From positions 1-64,000 of the forward strand of contig DEHD01000042.1 of assembly GCA_002351725.1 (NCBI GenBank): DNA of 64,000 nt. The letters are read 5' to 3'. This DNA comes from Prevotella sp. UBA2809. Lineage in GTDB: Bacteria > Bacteroidota > Bacteroidia > Bacteroidales > Bacteroidaceae. Shown one piece after another: positions 50,991 to 59,493 of the stretch (the stretch's first letter is position 1; every line of letters begins with the position of its first letter). The notes beneath the pieces are model-generated. The model saw only the letters and a program-made list of their open reading frames with translations, did not search any database and was not told where the DNA came from. The translations under genes and the position numbers were made by a program.

Positions 50991-52154
50991 TTAGCAAATC
51001 TTACGTGCTCCGTCGCCAATAACTACATCGTAGATTTTGGGCTCGTGACCATACTTTGCGTTGAACTTTGCCTTAGCATCTTCAACAAACTTTTTATAGA
51101 GATCGCTGCGAACCAAGTTGATGGTGCAACCACCAAAACCGCCACCCATGATACGTGAACCGGTTACGCCATTTTCCTTGGCAACATCGTTAAGAAAGTC
51201 GAGCTCATCGCATGATACTTCATAATCCTTCGACAAGCCTTCATGAGTCTTATACATCAGTTCACCAACCTTCTCATAGTCGCCCTCATTAAGAGCATCG
51301 CATACTGCCAGCACACGATCCTTCTCGCCGAGCACGAACTTAGCGCGCTTGTAGTCCTCTTCACCAACCTCGGCACGAACCTCGTCAAGCTGCTCCCATG
51401 TGCAATCGCGCAGGGTCTCGTATTTTCCTTCTGGATGTTTTGCCTGGATATGTTTTACAACGTTTTCACAAGAGTTGCGGCGGTCGTTATATGGCGAACC
51501 AGACAACTCATGCTTTACAACGCTGTCTACAAGCACAAGGCGATAGCCATCGGGCTTGAATGGGAAATACTCAAACTCGCGAGAGCGGCAGTCAAGGCGC
51601 ATCAGACAGCCTGCCTTACCGAATACAGAGGCAAACTGGTCCATAATACCGCAGTTAACACCGCAATAGTTATGCTCGGTTGCTTGTCCAGCCAAGACCA
51701 TATCCCACTGCGAAACCTTATTGTCGCCAAAGATATCGTTCAGTCCGAAAGCAAAGCAACTCTCCATAGCAGCTGATGATGACATACCAGCACCAAGGGG
51801 AACATCGCCAGCAAAAGCAATATTGAAACCCTTAACAGGAACACCCAGCTTCTTCATCTCCAATGCTATACCATAGATATAGCGTGCCCATGAGGCCTTA
51901 GGACCTGCGGGGTCGGAGAGTTTGAAATCTACACGGTCTTTAAGGTCAATAGCATATGCCATAACGGTATCTTCGGTACCATTGGCACGCATCTCGGCCA
52001 TAATTCCTTTATCAACTGCACCAGGGAACACAAAACCACCATTGTAGTCGGTGTGCTCACCAATAAGGTTGATACGTCCGGGAGAAGCATATACGTTGCC
52101 GGTCTTTCCATCAAAGTGCTTGATGAAACGGCTTCTTACAAATTCAATATCCAT
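50991..52154 (-). CDS. galK: Galactokinase
   Basis: This 387-residue GHMP kinase phosphorylates galactose at C1. It has the galactokinase signature G-R-I-N-L-I-G-E-H-T-D-Y near residue 25, the ATP loop P-L-G-A-G-M-S-S-S-A-A near 125 and the late G-G-G-F-G-G-C segment near 345. ATG 52154 (M-D-I-E-F) is preferred over a TTG two codons upstream. It is the last gene of the operon with the sugar transporter and cytosolic mutarotase. Confidence 0.95.
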   Translation of the reverse strand: MDIEFVRSRFIKHFDGKTGNVYASPGRINLIGEHTDYNGGFVFPGAVDKGIMAEMRANGTEDTVMAYAIDLKDRVDFKLSDPAGPKASWARYIYGIALEMKKLGVPVKGFNIAFAGDVPLGAGMSSSAAMESCFAFGLNDIFGDNKVSQWDMVLAGQATEHNYCGVNCGIMDQFASVFGKAGCLMRLDCRSREFEYFPFKPDGYRLVLVDSVVKHELSGSPYNDRRNSCENVVKHIQAKHPEGKYETLRDCTWEQLDEVRAEVGEEDYKRAKFVLGEKDRVLAVCDALNEGDYEKVGELMYKTHEGLSKDYEVSCDELDFLNDVAKENGVTGSRIMGGGFGGCTINLVRSDLYKKFVEDAKAKFNAKYGHEPKIYDVVIGDGARKIC

Positions 52155-52181
52155 AAGCAAAGTGTTTTTTAGGGGTTAATA

Positions 52182-53459
52182 TTAGTCGACTTTAATGTCT
52201 TTGTTTACGTTCTTACTACCGATGAGGGCATAGAACAGAATATAAGCCAACATTGCGATTACAAGCCAGTAGCTGAAAATCTCACCTGCAGATTTGGCGA
52301 TAGTCTCCTGGATGAGAGGCATGATACCACCACCAACTACCATAGTCATAAAGATACCCGAAGCAGCCTCGGTGTATTTGCCCAGACCCTCAACTGAAAG
52401 GTTGAAGATACCTCCCCACATTACAGATGTGCAGAGACCACAGGCAGGAATAAGGAATGCTTTGGCGGGTACATCGTGTCCGCTGAACGAAATAGTAACG
52501 CTCTCGGGCATGAAGATGGCAATGATGAGTAGCAGAATTGCTACGGCACTTACTGTAGTCAACTGTGTCTTAGTTGATACCTTACCAGAGATGGCGCTTG
52601 AGCATGCACGGCCAATCATCATCAGGAGCCAGTAGGCTGCTGCCAATGATCCGCCGATAGCGGCTGCACCCTCAAAGGGAAGCTTGGTGACGTAGAAATT
52701 CAGCTCCATGGGGATACCAATCTCGATACCTACATAGAAGAAGATAGCGATAACGCCCAGCACACAGTGGCGGAAAGCCAGAGGACTGCGCTCGTACTTA
52801 GGAGCTACCTTTCCGAGTGTAGGCTCGGGAATAGATACACGGCTGATGATGACAAACGAAATAGCGAATACAGCCATACCGATGAACAACAGTGGAGCAA
52901 CATCGCTCATACTTGTCTCGGCTGTTACTGTACCAACCAGGATACCTGCCAACAGTGGGGTGAGAGTACCGGTCAGCGAGTTCAGCGTGCCACCTACCTG
53001 AATCAACTGGTTACCCTTGTTGCCACCGCCTCCGAGGAGGTTAAGCATTGGGTTAACTACGGTGTTAAGCATACATACGCAGAAACCGCAGATGAATGCA
53101 CCCAGCAGATAGATAATCAGGTTAAGGGCTACAGGAACACTATCGTATGTAAATACGTATGAACCTGCGCCGAAGAGGCTTGAGAGATACTGGAACACCA
53201 GACCAACGATACCTACGATAAGGGCAATCAGAGCGGTCTTCTTGTATCCAAATTTTGTCAGCATCTTACCTGCAGGTATACCCATAAACAGGTAAGCGGC
53301 AAAGTTCATTAGGTTACCCCAAGCTTTGGCAAAGGGATATTCAAATCCCCATATATTGCCAAAGGGGGCGCCCATGTTGGTTACGAAGCTAATCATCGCG
53401 AAGATGAAACACATCGTGATAATGGCAATCACTTTGCCATTCTTATTTGTCTCAGTCAT
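52182..53459 (-). CDS. FHS-family sugar/proton symporter (glucose/galactose transporter-like)
   Basis: This 425-residue MFS protein has about 12 helices and features of the fucose/galactose/glucose:H+ symporter group, such as F-A-A-Y-L-F-M-G-I-P-A-G near residue 55 and a Gly/Asn-rich central helix (N-T-V-V-N-P-M-L-N-L-L-G-G). It lies between the cytosolic mutarotase and galK, so galactose is the likely cargo. It is 27 bases upstream of galK. Confidence 0.88.
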   Translation of the reverse strand: MTETNKNGKVIAIITMCFIFAMISFVTNMGAPFGNIWGFEYPFAKAWGNLMNFAAYLFMGIPAGKMLTKFGYKKTALIALIVGIVGLVFQYLSSLFGAGSYVFTYDSVPVALNLIIYLLGAFICGFCVCMLNTVVNPMLNLLGGGGNKGNQLIQVGGTLNSLTGTLTPLLAGILVGTVTAETSMSDVAPLLFIGMAVFAISFVIISRVSIPEPTLGKVAPKYERSPLAFRHCVLGVIAIFFYVGIEIGIPMELNFYVTKLPFEGAAAIGGSLAAAYWLLMMIGRACSSAISGKVSTKTQLTTVSAVAILLLIIAIFMPESVTISFSGHDVPAKAFLIPACGLCTSVMWGGIFNLSVEGLGKYTEAASGIFMTMVVGGGIMPLIQETIAKSAGEIFSYWLVIAMLAYILFYALIGSKNVNKDIKVD

Positions 53460-53492
53460 ATTGTCGTCAATAATTTTAATGTTGGTTTATAA

Positions 53493-54584
53493 TTATTCTA
53501 CTACACCGAAGCGATAAACAGTCTTCTGCTTGTAACGCTGTCCGGGATTAAGTACTACACTTGGGAAATATGGGCGGTTAGGTGAATCGGGGAAGTGCTG
53601 AGCCTCGAAACATACTGCCGAACGATGTGGGAATGTGCAACCGTTGGCTCCCTTGTATCCGTTAAGGAAATTACCGGTGTAAAGCTGCAATCCTGGCTCG
53701 GTGGTGTAAACCTCCATAGTACGTCCGCTCTTTGGATCGGTGAGCTTAGCAGCAAATGAGAGCTCGCCCTCTTCCTGCTTGTTCAGAACGTAGTTGTGGT
53801 CGAAACCATGACCGAACTTAATCTGCTCGTTGTCAGCATCGATATCCTGTCCGAATGTCTTTGGCTTACGGAAATCGAATGGAGTACCCTCAACCTTCAG
53901 AATTTCACCTGTTGGGATAGCGGTATCATCGGTAGGAAGATAGAAGTCTGCATTAATTTCGCAGATCTGGTCCTCAATACCTGGAGTTGGATCAGCTGTA
54001 CCACCCAATGCAAAGAATGCGTGATGTGTGAGGTTGACGATGGTCTTCTTGTTTGTGGTAGCCAGATACTCGATAACCAGTTCGTTCTGGTCGGTGAATG
54101 TGAATTCAACTGTTACATCGAGCTCGCCTGTGAAACCTTCCTCACCGTAAGATGAAATACGATGCAGGGCCAAAGAGCGTGGACCCATCTGGCGGGCATC
54201 CCAAACCTTAGCATTGTAACCTACCTTACCGCCGTGCAGGTGGTTAGGTCCGTCGTTAAGTGCCAGCTGGTACTCCTTACCGTTCAGAATGAACTGACCT
54301 TTGCAGATGCGGTTACCCCAACGACCTATCAGAGTAGACAGGTATGGCTCATTGCCGCTGGTAAGCTGCTTGATGTCGTTATGACCCTCGATAACGTTAG
54401 CTACTTTGCCATCCTTACCTGGAACCATAATAGCACAAATGGCACCTCCATAGTTTGAGATTGCCACTTCATATCCCTTACGGTTTCTAAGAATGTACAA
54501 GTCGGTTTTTTTACCGTTGATAGTGGCCTGAAAGTCTTCGCGCTTCAGACCGCACAGATTCACTGTCTCTGTAGTATTTGCCAT
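53493..54584 (-). CDS. galM: Cytosolic aldose 1-epimerase (galactose mutarotase)
   Basis: This 363-residue GalM protein lacks a signal peptide. It has G-R-W-G-N-R-I near residue 87, N-L-T-H-H-A-F-F-A-L with the catalytic His near 185, and F-E-A-Q-H-F-P-D-S-P-N with the catalytic Glu near 335. It converts beta- to alpha-galactose for galactokinase. It is the first gene of the galactose operon and has its own promoter. It complements the lipidated copy encoded 2.7 kb downstream. Confidence 0.92.
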   Translation of the reverse strand: MANTTETVNLCGLKREDFQATINGKKTDLYILRNRKGYEVAISNYGGAICAIMVPGKDGKVANVIEGHNDIKQLTSGNEPYLSTLIGRWGNRICKGQFILNGKEYQLALNDGPNHLHGGKVGYNAKVWDARQMGPRSLALHRISSYGEEGFTGELDVTVEFTFTDQNELVIEYLATTNKKTIVNLTHHAFFALGGTADPTPGIEDQICEINADFYLPTDDTAIPTGEILKVEGTPFDFRKPKTFGQDIDADNEQIKFGHGFDHNYVLNKQEEGELSFAAKLTDPKSGRTMEVYTTEPGLQLYTGNFLNGYKGANGCTFPHRSAVCFEAQHFPDSPNRPYFPSVVLNPGQRYKQKTVYRFGVVE

Positions 54585-54619
54585 ATTGATATGTTTTTAG
54601 TTAAAATATTATTTTTCTG

Positions 54620-54651
54620 CAAAGTAACAGAAAAAAAATCAAAATGACAAA
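54620..54651 (-). promoter_or_regulatory. Promoter of the galM-transporter-galK operon
   Basis: On the minus strand TTTG (54651-54648), a 20-base spacer and TTACTTTGC (54627 onward) closely match the consensus, with T in place of the first A of TAnnTTTG. It lies 36 bases before the mutarotase start. Confidence 0.65.
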
Positions 54652-54691
54652 TGTTTCGACCAAAAAATAGTTGATGATGTATTAAAAAAGC

Positions 54692-56005
54692 CTAAATACA
54701 GTTCTTTAGCAGCTCAGCTACCACATAACTGCTACCTCCAACGAACACAAAGTCGTTACTATTGGCTGCGGCCTTTGCTGCTTCGTAGGCGCTTTTTACG
54801 TCGGGATAGCTTTCGCCTTCCAGTTCTATTCCTTGCGCGTAAAACTTCAGAACGTTCTCAGAAACGGCTCTTTTGTTGTTTGCTTTTGTAAAATAATAGG
54901 TTGCTTTTTTAGGCAACAGTTCCATAACTCCGTGTATGTCCTTGTCGTCAACCATTCCGAATACTATGTGCATCTTGTCGCACTTAACATTGTTAAGCTG
55001 CTCGCTCAGATACTTCCATCCTGGAACATTATGACCCGTGTCGCAAATGGTGAGTGGAGCCTCACCAACCTTCTGCCAACGTCCTTTCAAACCAGTAAGG
55101 CTGCAAACGTGCGAAAAGCCTTTCTGCACTTCGCGGTTCTGACATGTCGCATTGGCTTGGCACTTAACAGAGTGCATGTAGCCAAGGCTTTCAAGCTGTT
55201 GTATGGCACAAAGTATGGTGTTTGTGTTCTTTTCCTGATAGATCCCATTAAGCTCGCCACTTAATATGCCAAAGCTCTTGGTGTAGTATTCGATGCCTTT
55301 TGTTCCAACCGAGAGTGAGATAATCTGCTTCTGATCTTCGGCAAATACAATAGGGGCGTGGTTTTCTGTGGCGGTGGCCTCGAACACCATACGTGTCTCA
55401 GGCGTGGTCTCGCCAACAACTACAGGAACGTTTTTCTTGATGATACCAGCCTTCTCCATGGCTATCTGTTCAAGTGATGTACCAAGGAATTGGGTGTGGT
55501 CAAGTCCGATGTTTGTGATTACGGATAGGATAGGGGTTATGATGTTGGTGCAGTCCAAACGTCCGCCAAGTCCCACTTCGATTACTGCGATGTCAACGTC
55601 CATGTCGGCAAAATACTTGAATGCCATAGCTGTGGTGAGCTCAAAGAACGATGGCTGCAGGGGCTCGAAGAATGGTTTGTGCTTCTCTACAAACTCAACT
55701 ACATAATCCTCACTGATAGGTTGGCCGTTAATGCGAATTCGCTCGCTGAAGTCAACCAAATGTGGTGATGTGTAGAGTCCTACCTTATATCCGCACATCT
55801 GCAGAACAGCAGAAAGCGTGTGAGCACATGAACCTTTGCCGTTGGTTCCAGCCACATGTATCGTAAGATACTTTTTGTGGGGATGACCCAGATGCTCGTC
55901 GAGTGCATGACTGTTTTCCAGTCCTTCCTTATAACCGCCTGCTCCCTGTTTTTCGAACATTGGCAACTGGTTGAACAGGTATTCACACGTTTCCTGATAT
56001 GTCAT
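54692..56005 (-). CDS. folC: Bifunctional folylpolyglutamate/dihydrofolate synthase
   Basis: This 437-residue Mur-ligase-fold enzyme adds glutamates to folates. The P-loop H-V-A-G-T-N-G-K-G-S lies near residues 50-59, V-E-V-G-L-G-G-R-L-D-C-T-N near 140-152 and I-G-L-D-H-T-Q-F-L-G near 166-175, all family signatures. The gene starts 17 bases after dnaJ, so it may be carried on the grpE-dnaJ stress transcript. Confidence 0.93.
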   Translation of the reverse strand: MTYQETCEYLFNQLPMFEKQGAGGYKEGLENSHALDEHLGHPHKKYLTIHVAGTNGKGSCAHTLSAVLQMCGYKVGLYTSPHLVDFSERIRINGQPISEDYVVEFVEKHKPFFEPLQPSFFELTTAMAFKYFADMDVDIAVIEVGLGGRLDCTNIITPILSVITNIGLDHTQFLGTSLEQIAMEKAGIIKKNVPVVVGETTPETRMVFEATATENHAPIVFAEDQKQIISLSVGTKGIEYYTKSFGILSGELNGIYQEKNTNTILCAIQQLESLGYMHSVKCQANATCQNREVQKGFSHVCSLTGLKGRWQKVGEAPLTICDTGHNVPGWKYLSEQLNNVKCDKMHIVFGMVDDKDIHGVMELLPKKATYYFTKANNKRAVSENVLKFYAQGIELEGESYPDVKSAYEAAKAAANSNDFVFVGGSSYVVAELLKNCI

Positions 56006-56022
56006 ACTATATACCTTATTAA

Positions 56023-57183
56023 TTAATTAAAGTAATTCTTAAACTTCTGGAATATAGAGTCACGTGTCTGCTTGTCGCCCTTGAAGTTGTCGCTGCCCTT
56101 GAACTGCTCAATTGCCTGCTTCTCCTCCTTGCTCAGGGTCTTAGGAACATACACGCTTATGTTTACAACAAGGTCACCGCGTCCACTGCCATAACCCTGT
56201 ACGGCGGGCAAGCCCTTTCCACGCAAGCGCAGAGTCTTACCTGGCTGAGTTCCGTTGTCGAGCTTTACCTTTAGCTTGGTTCCCTCGATGGTTGGAATCT
56301 CAATATCGCCTCCAAGTGCTGCTGTTGGGAAATCGAGCAACAGATTGTATATCAAGTCGTTACCATCGCGAATAAATGTCTCGTGTGGCTCTTCCTCGAT
56401 GAATACCTGGATGTCGCCAGGAGTGCCGTTGTGTCTACCTGCATTACCCTTGCCAGGTACGTTTACTACCATACCTTCGGCTACACCTGCAGGGATGTTT
56501 ATCTCAACAACTTCCTCGCCCTTCTCAACGCCGGTTCCGTTACAATGCTTACACTTGTTCTTGATTACCATTCCCTCGCCACCGCAGGTAGGACAAACGC
56601 TCTGCTGCTGCATCATACCGAAGATGCTCTGAGTGGTGTGGGTGATGTAACCCTGACCGTGACATGTGGGGCACTGCTCCTTCTGGCTTCCGGCCTCGGC
56701 ACCACTACCGTTACAATGTGGGCAGTGGATGTCCTTGCGCACCTTGAATTTCTTGGTAACGCCGGTGTTTATCTCCTCGAGTGTCAGCTTAACCTTAAGA
56801 CGAAGGTCGCTTCCGCGATGCTGCTGTGGGCGACGCTGTCCGCCACCGAAGCCACCGAAACCGTGACCACCGAATATATCGCCGAACATCGAGAAGATGT
56901 CGTCCATATTCATTGTGCTTTCGAATCCGCTGAAACCACCGAATCCGCCGCCCATGTTAGGACCGTTGAATCCGAACTGGTCGTACTGCTGGCGTGTCTT
57001 TGGATCGTGCAGAATATTGTATGCCTCGGCCGCCTCCTTAAATTTCTCCTCGGCTTCTTTATCGCCAGGATTGCGGTCGGGGTGATACTTAATGGCTATC
57101 TTTCGATAAGCTTTCTTGATTTCGTCTTCTGATGCGCTTTTGTCTACGCCCAGCACCTCGTAATAGTCTCTCTTCTGTGCCAT
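56023..57183 (-). CDS. dnaJ: Chaperone DnaJ
   Basis: This 386-residue type I DnaJ has a J domain with H-P-D at residues 34-36, a Gly/Phe-rich linker (about 75-115) and four C-x2-C-x-G-x-G zinc-finger repeats (about 150-220), followed by the substrate-binding domains. It delivers clients to DnaK and stimulates its ATPase. It starts one base after the grpE stop, so both are translated from one mRNA. Confidence 0.97.
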   Translation of the reverse strand: MAQKRDYYEVLGVDKSASEDEIKKAYRKIAIKYHPDRNPGDKEAEEKFKEAAEAYNILHDPKTRQQYDQFGFNGPNMGGGFGGFSGFESTMNMDDIFSMFGDIFGGHGFGGFGGGQRRPQQHRGSDLRLKVKLTLEEINTGVTKKFKVRKDIHCPHCNGSGAEAGSQKEQCPTCHGQGYITHTTQSIFGMMQQQSVCPTCGGEGMVIKNKCKHCNGTGVEKGEEVVEINIPAGVAEGMVVNVPGKGNAGRHNGTPGDIQVFIEEEPHETFIRDGNDLIYNLLLDFPTAALGGDIEIPTIEGTKLKVKLDNGTQPGKTLRLRGKGLPAVQGYGSGRGDLVVNISVYVPKTLSKEEKQAIEQFKGSDNFKGDKQTRDSIFQKFKNYFN

Positions 57184-57184
57184 A

Positions 57185-57760
57185 TTACTGTCCTACTGCC
57201 ACTTTGGCGTGGCGGATTACTTTGTCGTTTAGTTTGTATCCCTCCTGCAAGCAGTCTATTACCTTGCCTTTTTTGTCATCGCCCATACCTGGAACCATAG
57301 CTACGGCCTCATGAAGGTCGGTGTCAAAATCGGCATCCTTTGTTTCAATCTTGCTTACGCCTTGTGCCTCAAGGGTCTTGACAAACTTCTGGTAAATAAG
57401 TTCCATACCCTCACGCAGCACCTGTGGGTCTTCGGTCTTCGAACCGTTGGCGATGGCGCGCTCCATATCGTCAAGAACGGGCAGAATGGCTGTGATAACC
57501 TTCTCGCCGCCATTCAGAATCAGCTCGGCACGCTCTTTAAGTGTGCGCTTGCGGTAGTTCTCAAACTCAGCAGCTTTGTAGAGCAACTGGTTCTTCATCT
57601 CTGCAAGTTCTGCCTGAGCCTTCTCTAGTGGATCCAGCTCTTCTGCCTCTTCTTCCTGAGCTGCTTCTTCGGTCTTTTCTGCCTCTGCGCTCTCAGTGTT
57701 CTCTGTGTTCACCTCTTCGAGGTTCTCTTCCTCTTCGATGTTGATATCTTTTTCTGTCAT
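57185..57760 (-). CDS. grpE: Nucleotide exchange factor GrpE
   Basis: This 191-residue protein has an acidic, Glu-rich N-terminal ~50 residues, a long helical coiled-coil region and the conserved C-terminal beta domain (L-H-E-A-V-A-M-V-P...G-Y-K-L-N-D-K-V-I-R-H-A-K-V). It releases ADP from DnaK. It lies directly before dnaJ and has a sigma-54-like element 33 bases upstream. dnaK is not in the window. Confidence 0.95.
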   Translation of the reverse strand: MTEKDINIEEEENLEEVNTENTESAEAEKTEEAAQEEEAEELDPLEKAQAELAEMKNQLLYKAAEFENYRKRTLKERAELILNGGEKVITAILPVLDDMERAIANGSKTEDPQVLREGMELIYQKFVKTLEAQGVSKIETKDADFDTDLHEAVAMVPGMGDDKKGKVIDCLQEGYKLNDKVIRHAKVAVGQ

Positions 57761-57792
57761 AATAGCGTTGTTTAAAGTTCTGATTTGTTCAG

Positions 57793-57808
57793 AGCAAATT
57801 CCGTGCCA
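57793..57808 (-). promoter_or_regulatory. Sigma-54-like -24/-12 element before grpE
   Basis: On the minus strand TGGCACGGAATTTGCT is a complete match to the sigma-54 consensus TGGCACG-N4-TTGCW, with GG and GC at the exact spacing. It begins one base after the stop codon of the upstream ABC-F gene and would start transcription about 20 bases before the grpE ATG. A one-mismatch copy precedes groES. No TAnnTTTG element lies in this 48-base gap. Confidence 0.6.
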
Positions 57809-59422
57809 TTAGTTATACATCTTCTCTTTCTGTGCCTTGATGTTCTCATCGTAGATGTAGTCATCATAGCTCATCAGCTTGTCGATAGTGCCCTTTGGAG
57901 TGAGCTCGATGATGCGGTCGGCCACGGTGTTGATGAACTCATGGTCGTGCGATGCAAACAGAATGTTACCCTTAAACTGAATCAGGTTGTTGTTGAATGC
58001 CTGAATCGACTCCAAATCCAAGTGGTTGGTTGGGGTGTCGAGGATAAGGCAGTTAGCATTCTTAAGCTGCATACGAGCAATCATACAGCGCATCTTCTCA
58101 CCTCCAGAGAGTACGTTAACGTGCTTCAGCACATCCTCCTCCTTGAAGAGCATACGACCAAGGAACGACTTCATTGTTACCTCGTTACCTGGTCCCCATT
58201 GTGAGAGCCAATCTACCAGATTCATCTCGCTCTGGAAGAAGTCGGTGTTGTCCAATGGCAGATATGCTGTGGTGATGGTAACACCCCACTTGTAAGTACC
58301 TGCAGCTGCCTCGCGATTACCGTTGATAATCTCGAACAGGGCTGTCATTGCCTTTGGATTATGTGAGAGGAATACGGCCTTCTGTCCCTTCTCGATAGTG
58401 AAGTTCACGTTGTCGAACAGAACTGTTCCGTCGGCATCTACGGCCTTTAGACCTTCTACTTCCAGAATCTGTGTTCCAGGCTCACGCTCCATTGAGAAGA
58501 TGATACCTGGGTATTTACGTGTTGATGGTGTAATCTCTTCTACGTTCAGCTTCTCCAGCATCTTCTTTCGCGATGTGGTCTGCTTACTCTTTGCAACGTT
58601 AGCGCTGAATCGGCGGATAAACTCCTCCAGCTGCTTTTTCTTCTCCTCGGCCTTCATCTTCTGGTTCTGGGCCTGACGCAGAGCAAGCTGCGAACTCTCG
58701 TACCAGAATGAGTAGTTACCAGAGAAGAGTGTTACCTTACCGAAGTCGATATCTACGGTCTGTGTTGATACGGCGTCAAGGAAGTGACGGTCGTGCGATA
58801 CAACCAGCACGCACTGATCAAGGTTCGAGAGATATTCCTCCAGCCACTGAACGGTGTCGAGGTCCAAGTCGTTGGTAGGCTCGTCGAGCAGCAGGTTGTC
58901 GGGGTGTCCGAACAGTGCCTTAGCCAGCATCACGCGCACCTTCTCGTTGTTAGATATCTCGCTCATCTGCTTGTAGTGCTCAGTTTCCTTTACTCCGAGG
59001 TTCTGCAACAGCTGGGCAGCCTCACTTTCAGCCTCCCATCCGTTCATCTCGGCAAAAGCCATCTCAAGGTCAGCGGCACGTACACCGTCTTCCTCGCTCA
59101 TTTCGGGTTTGGCATACAGAGCCTCACGCTCTTTCATGTTCTGCCAAAGTGGCTGATGTCCCATCAGCACAGTGTTCATCACTGAAAACTCATCATACTT
59201 GAAGTGGTCCTGCTCCAGCACGCTCAAACGCTCGCCCGGCTGCATCTCGATAGTACCCTTGTTAGCCTCGAGCTCACCGCTGATGGCGCGCAAAAGGGTA
59301 GACTTACCGGCACCGTTAGCACCGATAATTCCATAAATGTTACCACTTGTAAACTTCAGGTTCACATCCTTGTAGAGAACCTTCTTTCCAAACTGGATTG
59401 CCAGATTTGTAACTGTAATCAT
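57809..59422 (-). CDS. ABC-F ATPase (YbiT-like) with one degenerate ATP site
   Basis: This 537-residue protein has two ATP-binding cassettes joined by a long charged linker (about 245-290), the ABC-F layout of ribosome-associated factors such as YbiT. Cassette 1 has an intact Walker A (G-A-N-G-A-G-K-S-T, 34-42) and Walker B with catalytic Glu181 (L-D-E-P-T-N-D-L-D), but its signature is I-S-N-N-E-K (156-161). Cassette 2 has an intact signature L-S-G-G-E-K (438-443), but its Walker A is S-H-N-P-K-A-M-T (353-360) and its Walker B is L-D-T-P-T-N-H-L-D, with Thr463 where Glu is expected. Both switch His residues are kept. All defects therefore fall on one composite site. Translation-factor role is inferred from the family. 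Confidence 0.88.
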   Translation of the reverse strand: MITVTNLAIQFGKKVLYKDVNLKFTSGNIYGIIGANGAGKSTLLRAISGELEANKGTIEMQPGERLSVLEQDHFKYDEFSVMNTVLMGHQPLWQNMKEREALYAKPEMSEEDGVRAADLEMAFAEMNGWEAESEAAQLLQNLGVKETEHYKQMSEISNNEKVRVMLAKALFGHPDNLLLDEPTNDLDLDTVQWLEEYLSNLDQCVLVVSHDRHFLDAVSTQTVDIDFGKVTLFSGNYSFWYESSQLALRQAQNQKMKAEEKKKQLEEFIRRFSANVAKSKQTTSRKKMLEKLNVEEITPSTRKYPGIIFSMEREPGTQILEVEGLKAVDADGTVLFDNVNFTIEKGQKAVFLSHNPKAMTALFEIINGNREAAAGTYKWGVTITTAYLPLDNTDFFQSEMNLVDWLSQWGPGNEVTMKSFLGRMLFKEEDVLKHVNVLSGGEKMRCMIARMQLKNANCLILDTPTNHLDLESIQAFNNNLIQFKGNILFASHDHEFINTVADRIIELTPKGTIDKLMSYDDYIYDENIKAQKEKMYN

Positions 59423-59457
59423 CTTAACTCTTTAATACCTTTATGTTATTTGGGCTG

Positions 59458-59489
59458 CAAAGGTACGAAAAAAATCTGATATTACCAAA
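59458..59489 (-). promoter_or_regulatory. Promoter of the ABC-F gene
   Basis: On the minus strand TTTG (59489-59486), a 20-base spacer and TACCTTTG (59465-59458) match the consensus exactly. It lies 35 bases before the ABC-F ATG, between that gene and the hisB stop. Confidence 0.8.
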
Positions 59490-59493
59490 TTTT

